Assembly (NCBI GenBank): GCA_017518025.1
Contig: JAFWWR010000357.1
Coordinates: forward strand, 1-15,894
DNA from: Clostridia bacterium
Lineage (GTDB): Bacteria > Bacillota > Clostridia > Oscillospirales > CAG-272
DNA: 15,894 nucleotides
Direction of reading: 5' to 3'
The position numbers and the translations under genes are program-made. The notes beneath the pieces are model-generated. The model saw only the letters and a list, made by a program, of their open reading frames with translations, did not search any database and had not been told where the DNA came from. This document shows, one piece after another, positions 1 to 6,844 of the stretch. Position 1 is the first letter of the stretch. Each line of letters begins with the position of its first letter.

Positions 1-55
<55 letters not shown>

Positions 56-75
56 GTATCAAAAGAAGGGGAGAA

Positions 76-161
76 TGCCGGAAACCGGGCTTGAACCGGT
101 ACGTAACTCACGTTACACGGGATTTTAAGTCCCGGGCGTCTGCCAATTCCGCCATTCCGGC
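76..161 (-). tRNA. tRNA-Leu (anticodon UAA)
   Basis: An 86-nt class II tRNA. The acceptor strands GCCGGAA and TTCCGGC pair fully, with discriminator A at 76. The anticodon stem CGGGA/TCCCG encloses the loop CTTAAAA, giving anticodon TAA. A long variable arm folds as GTAAC-GTGA-GTTAC, and the T arm is ACCGG-TTCAAGC-CCGGT. The long variable arm with this anticodon identifies leucine. CCA is not encoded after the discriminator, so it must be added after transcription. Confidence 0.96.
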
Positions 162-164
162 AAG

Positions 165-180
165 ACCCGTTTCAACGGGT
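165..180 (-). other. hairpin in tRNA leader
   Basis: ACCCGTT-TC-AACGGGT is a perfect 7-bp inverted repeat lying in the leader, 3 nt before the 5' end of tRNA-Leu. In RNA it would form a small hairpin (probably with a 6-nt loop), perhaps helping RNase P or other processing. The structure is seen; the role is inferred. Confidence 0.5.
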
Positions 181-201
181 TTCCTCTTCGGTACGCGAAT
201 T

Positions 202-230
202 ATTCTACCACACAACCCCCGTTTTGTCAA
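202..230 (-). promoter_or_regulatory. sigma-70-type promoter of the tRNA operon
   Basis: On the minus strand TTGACA (230-225) and TAGAAT (207-202) are separated by exactly 17 bp. This is a near-consensus housekeeping promoter about 40 nt upstream of tRNA-Leu, as expected for a strongly expressed stable-RNA operon. Confidence 0.88.
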
Positions 231-313
231 CACCTATTTTGATTATTTTCATTTTGCCCAAAAATCCGCCCGCAAACCCTCATTATTTCTCCCTCGGCGT
301 ATGTGATTCTTTA

Positions 314-342
314 TTGATAATTATGCGTTTTCATAGTATAAT
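314..342 (+). promoter_or_regulatory. serC-serA promoter
   Basis: TTGATA at 314-319 and a perfect TATAAT at 337-342 with a 17-bp spacer. Transcription should start near 349, leaving a leader of about 53 nt before serC. No T-box, attenuator or other large structure is visible in that leader, so control probably acts on initiation or by feedback on the enzymes. Confidence 0.85.
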
Positions 343-401
343 ATTCTACAACATATAAATCAGCCCCTCGTCGCAGAACGTCTGGCGGATCGGAGTCAAA
401 A

Positions 402-1484
402 ATGAACAGAGTTTATAACTTCTCGGCAGGCCCCTCTATGCTGCCGCTGCCCGTCCTTGAAAAAGCCGCTTCCGAGCTGGTCTCTTACGGAGACGCCGGA
501 ATGTCGGTCATGGAGATGAGCCACCGCTCGCCCGCATTCGAGGAGATCATCACCTCGGCGGAGTCTCTTCTCCGTCAGGTCATGAACATTCCGGACAATT
601 ACAAGGTCCTCTTCCTGCAGGGCGGAGCGTCCACCCAGTTCGCTGCCGTTCCGCTGAACCTTATGACTACCGGCAAGGCGGACTACGTCCTCAGCGGACA
701 GTTCTCCACCAAGGCGTTCAAGGAAGCCGCGAAGTACGGCGACGTGGTCGCCGCCGCGTCCTCGAAGGACGACAACTTCACCCACGTTCCGACGGTCGAC
801 AGAAGTTCCTTCCGTCCCGACGCCAGCTACGTCCACATCTGTTTCAACAATACGATCTACGGGACCAAGTATCCGTACATCCCCGACACCGGAGACATTC
901 CTCTGGTGGCCGATATGTCCTCCTGCATCCTCTCCGAGCCCGTTGACGTGTCGAAGTTCGGCCTCATCTACGCCGGAGCTCAGAAGAACATGGCTCCTGC
1001 CGGAGTCACCGTCGTTATCGTCAGGGAAGACCTGATCGGTAACGCCCGTCCCGAGACTCCCGCGATGCTGGACTACAAGCTCATGGCGGACAACGGCTCC
1101 ATGTACAACACGCCGCCGTGCTGGTCTATCTACATGGCGAAGCTGGTCTACGAATGGATCCTCTCCATCGGCGGCCTCGAGGAGATGAAGCGCCGCAACG
1201 AGAAGAAGGCCGCGCTTCTTTACGATTACCTCGACAGCCAGGACTACTACATCGCGCCTGTTGAAAAATCCTCCCGCTCCATGATGAACGTCACGTTCGT
1301 CACCGGAGTCGAGGAGCTCGACAAGAAATTCCCCGGCGAGGCGAAGGCCGCCGGCCTCACCAACCTGAAGGGCCACCGCTCCGTTGGCGGCATGAGAGCG
1401 TCCATCTACAACGCCATGCCCTACGAGGGCGTGGAGGCGCTGGTCGCCTTCATGAAGGACTTCGCGGAAAAGAATCCTAAATAA
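402..1484 (+). CDS. serC: phosphoserine aminotransferase
   Basis: PLP-dependent enzyme that converts 3-phosphohydroxypyruvate plus glutamate to O-phospho-L-serine and 2-oxoglutarate, the second step of serine synthesis; cytosolic. At 360 residues it has normal family length. Recognisable parts are the N-terminal NFSAGPSMLP (6-15), the HRS motif (41-43), the phosphate-binding GGAST (74-78), NNTIYGT (139-145), the cofactor-contacting D161, and the Schiff-base lysine K185 in AGAQKNMAPAG. The usual sequence there is QKNIGPAG; here Gly is Ala, a mild change. The start ATG has a GGAG ribosome site at 392-395. serA follows after 25 nt, so the two form one operon. serB, for the last step, is not in the window. 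Confidence 0.97.
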   Translation: MNRVYNFSAGPSMLPLPVLEKAASELVSYGDAGMSVMEMSHRSPAFEEIITSAESLLRQVMNIPDNYKVLFLQGGASTQFAAVPLNLMTTGKADYVLSGQFSTKAFKEAAKYGDVVAAASSKDDNFTHVPTVDRSSFRPDASYVHICFNNTIYGTKYPYIPDTGDIPLVADMSSCILSEPVDVSKFGLIYAGAQKNMAPAGVTVVIVREDLIGNARPETPAMLDYKLMADNGSMYNTPPCWSIYMAKLVYEWILSIGGLEEMKRRNEKKAALLYDYLDSQDYYIAPVEKSSRSMMNVTFVTGVEELDKKFPGEAKAAGLTNLKGHRSVGGMRASIYNAMPYEGVEALVAFMKDFAEKNPK

Positions 1485-1509
1485 AACCGATCTGACAGGA
1501 GATAATACA

Positions 1510-2670
1510 ATGGCACAGATAAAACTGATGAACAAGATCGCCAAGGTAGGGCTTGACCAGTTCAACAAGAGCGTGTACGAGCTCACCACCGAGGCGGACG
1601 ATCCGGACGGCATGATGGTCCGCTCCGCGTCCCTCCACGAGATGGAGTTCGGCAAGAATCTTCTCGCCATAGCCCGCTGCGGCGCCGGTGTGAACAATAT
1701 TCCGGTGGACGAGTGCGCGAGAAAGGGCATCGTGGTGTTCAACACTCCCGGCGCCAACGCCAACGGCGTAAAGGAGCTTGCTATTGCCGCTCTTCTTCTC
1801 GCGTCCCGCGACATTATCGGCGGAGTCGAGTGGGCTTCCACTCTTGAAACGGACGTTGCGAAGTCCGTCGAGGCGGGCAAATCGAAGTTTGCCGGCGTGG
1901 AGCTCATGGGCAAGACCCTGGGCGTTGTCGGTCTCGGCGCCATCGGCGGCCTCGTGGCCAACGCCGCGAAATCTCTCGGCATGAACGTCATCGGATACGA
2001 CCCCTACATCACCGTGGAGGCGGCGTGGTCGCTGTCAAGAGCGATCCAGAAGGCGTCCTCCTACGAGGAGATCTTCCGCGAGAGCGACTACATCACCCTC
2101 CACGTTCCTGCCACCAAGGAGACGAAGAACTTCATCAACGCCGGCTCCATCTCCATGATGAAGCAGGGCGTGCGCCTCATCAACCTGTCCCGCGCGGATC
2201 TTGTCTGCGCTCCTGATCTGAAGGAAGCCATCGAGGACGGAAAGGTTGCAAAATACGTCACCGATTTCCCGACCGAGGAGACCGTGAGGGTCCCCGGAGT
2301 CATCACCATACCCCACCTCGGTGCCTCCACCGTAGAGAGCGAGGACAACTGCGCCGTCATGGCGGCTCACGAGCTCATCGACTACTTCGAGAACGGCAAC
2401 ATCGCCCACAGCGTCAACTACCCGTCCATCACCATGCCCCGTTCCAGCGGCAACAGGATCGTGGTGCTCCACAAGAACGTGCCGAACATGATCTCGCCCA
2501 TCACCGCGGCGCTGTCTGAGACAGGCAACAACATCGAGAACATGGCGAACCGCTCCCGCGGCGAGTACGCCGTGACTCTGCTCGACACCGACGAGTCCGC
2601 CGAGCCCGACACCATCGAAAAGATGAAGTCCATCGACGGCGTCATCCGCGTCATTCAGATCACCCACTGA
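1510..2670 (+). CDS. serA: D-3-phosphoglycerate dehydrogenase with C-terminal ACT domain
   Basis: Oxidises 3-phosphoglycerate to 3-phosphohydroxypyruvate with NAD+, the committed step of serine synthesis. The 386 residues hold a catalytic domain interrupted by a Rossmann domain with GLGAIG at 141-146, and a C-terminal ACT-type domain from about 316, which in this family usually binds serine or a related effector. Likely catalytic residues are R228 (NLSRADL), E256 (TDFPTEE) and H269 (PHLGAST). The sequence matches the short SerA subtype of about 390 residues with TDFP, and lacks the extra intervening domain of longer SerA proteins. AGGAGA at 1497-1502 lies 7 nt before the ATG. Pathway order is reversed relative to gene order. 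No terminator is seen directly after the stop. Confidence 0.95.
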   Translation: MAQIKLMNKIAKVGLDQFNKSVYELTTEADDPDGMMVRSASLHEMEFGKNLLAIARCGAGVNNIPVDECARKGIVVFNTPGANANGVKELAIAALLLASRDIIGGVEWASTLETDVAKSVEAGKSKFAGVELMGKTLGVVGLGAIGGLVANAAKSLGMNVIGYDPYITVEAAWSLSRAIQKASSYEEIFRESDYITLHVPATKETKNFINAGSISMMKQGVRLINLSRADLVCAPDLKEAIEDGKVAKYVTDFPTEETVRVPGVITIPHLGASTVESEDNCAVMAAHELIDYFENGNIAHSVNYPSITMPRSSGNRIVVLHKNVPNMISPITAALSETGNNIENMANRSRGEYAVTLLDTDESAEPDTIEKMKSIDGVIRVIQITH

Positions 2671-2676
2671 AAACTG

Positions 2677-2705
2677 TTGACAAATCGCGTCTCGTGTGGT
2701 AAAAT
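2677..2705 (+). promoter_or_regulatory. promoter of the riboswitch-ATPase unit
   Basis: A perfect TTGACA at 2677-2682 and TAAAAT at 2700-2705 are separated by 17 bp. The -35 box begins only 7 nt after the serA stop. Transcription should start near 2712, about 12 nt before the riboswitch P1 stem. Confidence 0.85.
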
Positions 2706-2723
2706 ACCACCGAAAACCGAAAA

Positions 2724-2816
2724 GTGAGGGAGTAGTCAGCGCATCCTGCGCGGCAAAGCCAACACCCGTCGATCCCGGAAGGGATCCTCTGGTCAGCCTT
2801 AAAAGACGAGACTCAC
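2724..2816 (+). ncRNA. yybP-ykoY (manganese) riboswitch
   Basis: The aptamer is bounded by P1 pairing GTGAG (2724-2728) with CTCAC (2812-2816). After P1 comes the conserved GGGAGTAG (2728-2735), then a GCGCA/TGCGC hairpin, the conserved GGCAAAGCCAACACC block, a GATCCC-GGAA-GGGATC hairpin, and GGTCAGCC followed by AAAAGACGAG. This order matches my recollection of the yybP-ykoY consensus. The class binds Mn2+ and often precedes Mn or Ca-type P-type ATPases and other metal exporters. The 3' strand of P1 lies inside the 5' strand of the following terminator, so ligand binding should allow read-through. A covariance-model search (Rfam yybP-ykoY) would settle the class. Confidence 0.85.
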
Positions 2817-2850
2817 ATACAGATCATCTTCTGTATGTGAGTCTTTTTTT
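2809..2850 (+). terminator. riboswitch-controlled intrinsic terminator
   Basis: AGACTCACATACAG (2809-2822) pairs perfectly with CTGTATGTGAGTCT (2831-2844) around an 8-nt loop, followed by a T run to 2850. The 14-bp stem sits in the leader, ahead of the ATPase ribosome site (GAAAGGAA, 2859-2866). Bases 2812-2816 are also needed for P1 of the riboswitch, so the two structures exclude each other. Confidence 0.93.
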
Positions 2851-2873
2851 AGAAAAAAGAAAGGAATCAAAAA

Positions 2874-5510
2874 ATGAAGTATTACCTTTCACCGGTCGGC
2901 GACGTAATGCGTGAGCTTCAGACCCGCGGACGCGGTCTTTCCGACGAGGAAGCCGGGAAGCGGCTCGAGAAGTACGGGAAGAACAAGCTGGCGGAAGGGA
3001 AGCACGACGGCGTCGTGAAACGCTTCTTCAAACAGCTTCTCGACCCCATGATAATCATCCTCCTCGTTGCCGCGGTCCTGTCGGGCATCACCGCCGCTTA
3101 CTCCGGCGAGTCCATGCTGGACGTGTTCATCATCCTCTTTATCGTGGTGCTGAACTCGGTTCTCGGCGTGATCCAGGAGAGCAAAGCTGAGAAGGCCATC
3201 GAAGCTCTGAAGGAGATGACCGCCGCCACCTCCAAGGTGGTGAGAGGCGGCGAACTCGTCCACATTAAGAGCGAGGATCTTGTCCCCGGAGACGTCATCC
3301 ATCTGGAGGCGGGCGACGCGGTCCCCGCGGACGTCAGGATCATCGAGAGCGCCTCCCTGAAACTTGACGAATCGGCGCTCACCGGAGAATCCGTAGCCGT
3401 TATGAAACAGTCTGACGAGATCGTCTCCGACGGTCCCGTGGCGCTGGGCGACCGGTGCAACATGGCGTACATGGGCAGCACCGTTGTCTATGGCCGCGGA
3501 GTCGCCGTGGTGACGGAAACGGGGATGAACACCGAGATGGGGCACATCGCCGGCGCTCTCGTGGACGCGTCCGATGAGCAGACGCCGCTTCAGAAGAAGC
3601 TTTCGTCTCTCTCGAAGATTCTGACCTATATCGTTATCGCCATCTGTATCGTCATATTCGTTACGGGCGTCATCCGCGCAGGGAAATTCTCCGCGGACGT
3701 TCTGCTCGACACCTTCATGCTTGCCGTCAGTCTTGCCGTTGCGGCGATACCGGAGGGTCTTGCGGCGGTCGTGACCATCGTCCTCTCCATCGGCGTGACG
3801 AAGATGTCCAAACGCAACGCAGTCATCCGCCGCCTTACCGCGGTGGAGACTCTCGGGTGCACCCAGGTGATCTGCTCCGACAAGACGGGCACCCTGACCC
3901 AGAACAAACTGACCGTGGTGGAGACCTTCACCACACGCGAGGATCTCCTCGCCACCGCGATGACCCTCTGCTCCGACTCCGAAATCGACGGAGAGGGGAA
4001 CGTGACGGGCGAGCCCACCGAAAACGCCCTCGTGGCATTCGGCGCTGCGCGCGGATACGTGAAGCACCGCCTTGAGGAGACTTGCCCCCGCTGCGGCGAG
4101 TTTCCGTTTGATTCCGAGCGCAAGCTCATGACCACCGTCCACCCGTCCCCCGACGGCAACGGTTACGTGGAGTACACAAAGGGCGCACCGGACGAACTCC
4201 TCCGCCGCTGCACCCGCTATCTGACGGACGAAGGAGAGAAACCCCTCGGAGATGAGGACAGAAAGAAGATCCTTGCTGAAAACAAGAACATGGCGGACCG
4301 CGCACTCCGAGTGCTCGCCGCCGCGTACAGAAACGTGCCGTCCGTACCGGACGATATGGACGAGGCGGAAAACGATCTCTGCTTCATCGGTCTTGTGGGC
4401 ATGATCGACCCGATCCGCCCCGAGGTCAAGGACGCCGTCAAGAACTGCCGCAGCGCCGGGATCCGGGTCGTCATGATAACCGGCGACCACGTCGACACAG
4501 CCGTCGCGATCGGAAAAGAGCTCGGTATGCTCAAAGACAGATCCGGCGCTCTCACCGGAGCGGAACTCGACGAGATCAGCGACGAGGAGCTCATCGACAC
4601 GGTCGAAAAGTATTCAGTCTATGCGAGAGTCCGTCCCGAGCACAAAGTCCGCATCGTGGACGCGTGGCGAAAGAGAGACATGATCTGCGCCATGACCGGC
4701 GACGGAGTCAACGACGCGCCGTCCATCAAAAAGGCCGACATCGGCGTCGGCATGGGCATCACGGGCACCGACGTCACGAAAAACGTGGCGGATATGGTAC
4801 TCGCGGACGACAACTTCGCCACCATCGTGGGCGCGGTGGAGGAGGGAAGGCGCATCTACGCCAACATCCGCAAATCCATCCAGTTCCTTCTGTCGTCCAA
4901 CCTCAGTGAGGTCATCGGCGTGTTTGCCGCCACCATGATGGGCTTCAAACTGCTCCTCCCGGTCCATATGCTCTGGATCAACCTTATCACGGACAGCCTC
5001 CCGGCGCTCGCCCTCGGCATGGAACCGTCGGAGAAAAATGCCATGAGAAAGCCGCCCCGCGACTCCCGTGAGGGGCTGTTCTCCGGAGGGGTCGGAGTCG
5101 ACATCGTATATCAGGGCTTCCTGGTGGCGATCCTGACGCTCACGGCGTATTTCATCGGTCACTTTATGGAAAACGGAGTCTGGGAGATCACAAACAGCGC
5201 GGACGGCATGACCATGGCGTTCCTGACGATGTCCATGGCGGAGATATTCCAGTCGTTCAATATGCGCAACAGACGCGGGTCCATCTTCACCATGAAGACC
5301 CAAAACGTCCTTCTCTGGGGCGCGGGCGCTATCGCTCTCCTGCTGGTGGCGGCGGTCATCTATGTTCCTCCGCTCGCCGCGGCGTTCCGTTTCGAGGCCA
5401 TATCCGCCGCAGAGTTCTTCACCGCCATGGGCCTTGCGGTCCTCATCATCCCGATGGTGGAACTGGTCAAGTTCTTCCAGCGGCTTGCGAAAAAGAAAAA
5501 GAGAAAATGA
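2874..5510 (+). CDS. PII-type cation-transporting P-type ATPase, probably Mn2+/Ca2+ export
   Basis: An 878-residue ATP-driven pump of the SERCA/PMR1-like class in the cytoplasmic membrane. In order: N-terminal cation-ATPase domain (1-50), TM1-2 (about 55-100), actuator domain with TGES (170-173), TM3-4 with PEGL (293-296), phosphorylation site DKTGTLT with D336, nucleotide-binding domain with KGAP (436-439), hinge TGDGVNDAP (608-616), and six C-terminal helices. Metal ligands of both SERCA calcium sites are present: E294, N676, E679, N703, T706, D707 and E790. Family membership is certain. Substrate is less so: the fold and ligands allow Ca2+, while the manganese-type riboswitch in its leader argues for Mn2+ export. 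A KKKKRK tail ends the protein. It is separated from serA by its own promoter and terminator. Confidence 0.95.
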   Translation: MKYYLSPVGDVMRELQTRGRGLSDEEAGKRLEKYGKNKLAEGKHDGVVKRFFKQLLDPMIIILLVAAVLSGITAAYSGESMLDVFIILFIVVLNSVLGVIQESKAEKAIEALKEMTAATSKVVRGGELVHIKSEDLVPGDVIHLEAGDAVPADVRIIESASLKLDESALTGESVAVMKQSDEIVSDGPVALGDRCNMAYMGSTVVYGRGVAVVTETGMNTEMGHIAGALVDASDEQTPLQKKLSSLSKILTYIVIAICIVIFVTGVIRAGKFSADVLLDTFMLAVSLAVAAIPEGLAAVVTIVLSIGVTKMSKRNAVIRRLTAVETLGCTQVICSDKTGTLTQNKLTVVETFTTREDLLATAMTLCSDSEIDGEGNVTGEPTENALVAFGAARGYVKHRLEETCPRCGEFPFDSERKLMTTVHPSPDGNGYVEYTKGAPDELLRRCTRYLTDEGEKPLGDEDRKKILAENKNMADRALRVLAAAYRNVPSVPDDMDEAENDLCFIGLVGMIDPIRPEVKDAVKNCRSAGIRVVMITGDHVDTAVAIGKELGMLKDRSGALTGAELDEISDEELIDTVEKYSVYARVRPEHKVRIVDAWRKRDMICAMTGDGVNDAPSIKKADIGVGMGITGTDVTKNVADMVLADDNFATIVGAVEEGRRIYANIRKSIQFLLSSNLSEVIGVFAATMMGFKLLLPVHMLWINLITDSLPALALGMEPSEKNAMRKPPRDSREGLFSGGVGVDIVYQGFLVAILTLTAYFIGHFMENGVWEITNSADGMTMAFLTMSMAEIFQSFNMRNRRGSIFTMKTQNVLLWGAGAIALLLVAAVIYVPPLAAAFRFEAISAAEFFTAMGLAVLIIPMVELVKFFQRLAKKKKRK

Positions 5511-5526
5511 CCGGCTCGTGCCGGAC

Positions 5527-5561
5527 AAAAAAACCGCTGTGCTCTCGCACAGCGGTTTTTT
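5527..5561. terminator. bidirectional intrinsic terminator
   Basis: AAAAAACCGCTGTGC (5528-5542) and GCACAGCGGTTTTTT (5547-5561) form a 15-bp stem with a TCTC loop. The A run on one side and T run on the other give a U tract in both directions. It lies between the convergent ATPase gene and the phosphodiester glycosidase gene and should serve both. Confidence 0.93.
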
Positions 5562-5569
5562 GTATTGAC

Positions 5570-6844
5570 TTATTTTACCACGAACGCAAGCGGCAGATTC
5601 CACGAAGCGTTGGTGTAGTAGAACGTCACGCTCGTCATCAGGTATTCGCCGTTGTAGTACATGCAGGAGGAGCTTCCTCCGTCAAGGTTCGCGGCGTTCA
5701 CGGCGCCGTATTTCTGCATGATGTCGATAAGGTCCGACGCGGACGCGCCCAGGTGATTGTTTTTGCCTCTGCCGTCGGTGACGAGCATCAGCACGGCTCC
5801 GTCGGCGCGCTGGCCGATGACGGTACGGGGATTGAGCCCTCCTCCGGTACCGCCGTTGAGATCGCGCGCCTCGCCGTTGAGGATCAGCTGCACGAAGTGG
5901 TTGTTGGCGTCCGTGGATTCCTCCTGGAAGGTGACCGCGTCGCGTATGTGACGCTCGTTTACGAGCGCTTCAACGTCCGCGGGTCCCCATCCGTTGATAT
6001 CTATGATCTCGAGGATGTTGTCGTCGGTGAATCCGATCAGCACCAGCCCCGAGAAATCCTGAGGCGCGTTGTACTGGATCTCGTGATTTGACACCACGAC
6101 GCCGTAGGGCTGGCCGCCCTTGTTGACGTAGGAGTTGTAGAGTCCGCCGTTGATGGCGGCGACGGCTCCCGCGCTGTTTGCGATGACGTCAAGCGTCTCG
6201 CCGGCTTCTCTCCAGGGATAGATAGTCGCGACGGATACTCTCGAAGGATCCTTTATTATAAGCAGGGTGCCCTTGTAGGTGGGTCCCGGGATGTCGATAA
6301 CTTCGATATCCTTCTCGTCGCCGTTTTCGCTTCCTTTGTTTTCACCGCTGTCCGGGATCGTGATCAGACTTGAGTCGATCTCCTCGTTGAACTCCTCCAT
6401 TTTGTTGGAGTCGATGATCCTGCGGATGGTGTTCTTGCTTGCGAACATGTTCGCCAGGAACTTGAGTTTGCCGGTCTCAAGGATCGTGGTGACGAATTTG
6501 GACTGGGCGGAGGGGTTGGAATCGGAGCAGATCATTTTCAGCGATCCTGCGACCACCACAAGCAGGAACAGGATCGTCGCAAGGACGAACGCCAGCACCT
6601 TGAGCGCCACCGCGCCGATACGCGCCGCGATGGGTTTCCTTCTCTTTTTGCCGGTCACCGTGGTCCGGGTCTGTCTCATCTGCGGGTTTTGCGGAGGTGC
6701 CTCTGAAGGGCGCTGCATCTGCGCACGGGGCTGATCCTGCGTCTGATTAGGCACGCGGTTTTGAGGCATCCTCTGAGAGGCCGGATGCGTGGCGCCTTCC
6801 ACAGTCCTTCTTGCTCTCGGCACCGGTCTGCGTCTGTTGTCCAT
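5570..6844 (-). CDS. membrane-anchored phosphodiester glycosidase (NAGPA domain)
   Basis: A 424-residue bitopic protein. Residues 1-72 are a basic tail rich in Pro, Gln and Arg, 76-99 form one membrane helix, and a short linker leads to an extracytoplasmic NAGPA domain (about 185-424). Family motifs are AAINGG (229-234), NPRTVIGQ (338-345), DGR (357-359) and NLDGGSSS (386-393). The family is named for the mammalian enzyme that removes GlcNAc from GlcNAc-phosphodiesters; bacterial members are often linked to exopolysaccharide or cell-wall glycans. The natural substrate here cannot be read from sequence. Translation is probably coupled: its ATG shares one base with the upstream stop (TGATG), and an AAGGAGG site (6861-6855) lies inside that gene. 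It is the last gene of the envelope operon. Confidence 0.85.
   Translation of the reverse strand: MDNRRRPVPRARRTVEGATHPASQRMPQNRVPNQTQDQPRAQMQRPSEAPPQNPQMRQTRTTVTGKKRRKPIAARIGAVALKVLAFVLATILFLLVVVAGSLKMICSDSNPSAQSKFVTTILETGKLKFLANMFASKNTIRRIIDSNKMEEFNEEIDSSLITIPDSGENKGSENGDEKDIEVIDIPGPTYKGTLLIIKDPSRVSVATIYPWREAGETLDVIANSAGAVAAINGGLYNSYVNKGGQPYGVVVSNHEIQYNAPQDFSGLVLIGFTDDNILEIIDINGWGPADVEALVNERHIRDAVTFQEESTDANNHFVQLILNGEARDLNGGTGGGLNPRTVIGQRADGAVLMLVTDGRGKNNHLGASASDLIDIMQKYGAVNAANLDGGSSSCMYYNGEYLMTSVTFYYTNASWNLPLAFVVK

Noticed and set aside
349..401. T-box or amino-acid riboswitch ahead of serC
   Set aside because: The leader is only about 53 nt, with no T-box sequence, no stable stem and no terminator.
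396..1991. Long open frame on the minus strand opposite serC and serA
   Set aside because: It mirrors two certain genes, has no ribosome site or family motif, and its low-complexity composition is that of an antisense frame in GC-rich DNA.
2889..4490. 533-codon open frame on the minus strand opposite the ATPase
   Set aside because: The translated sequence is rich in His, Asp, Gly and Val with no domain, and the plus-strand ATPase has every family motif.
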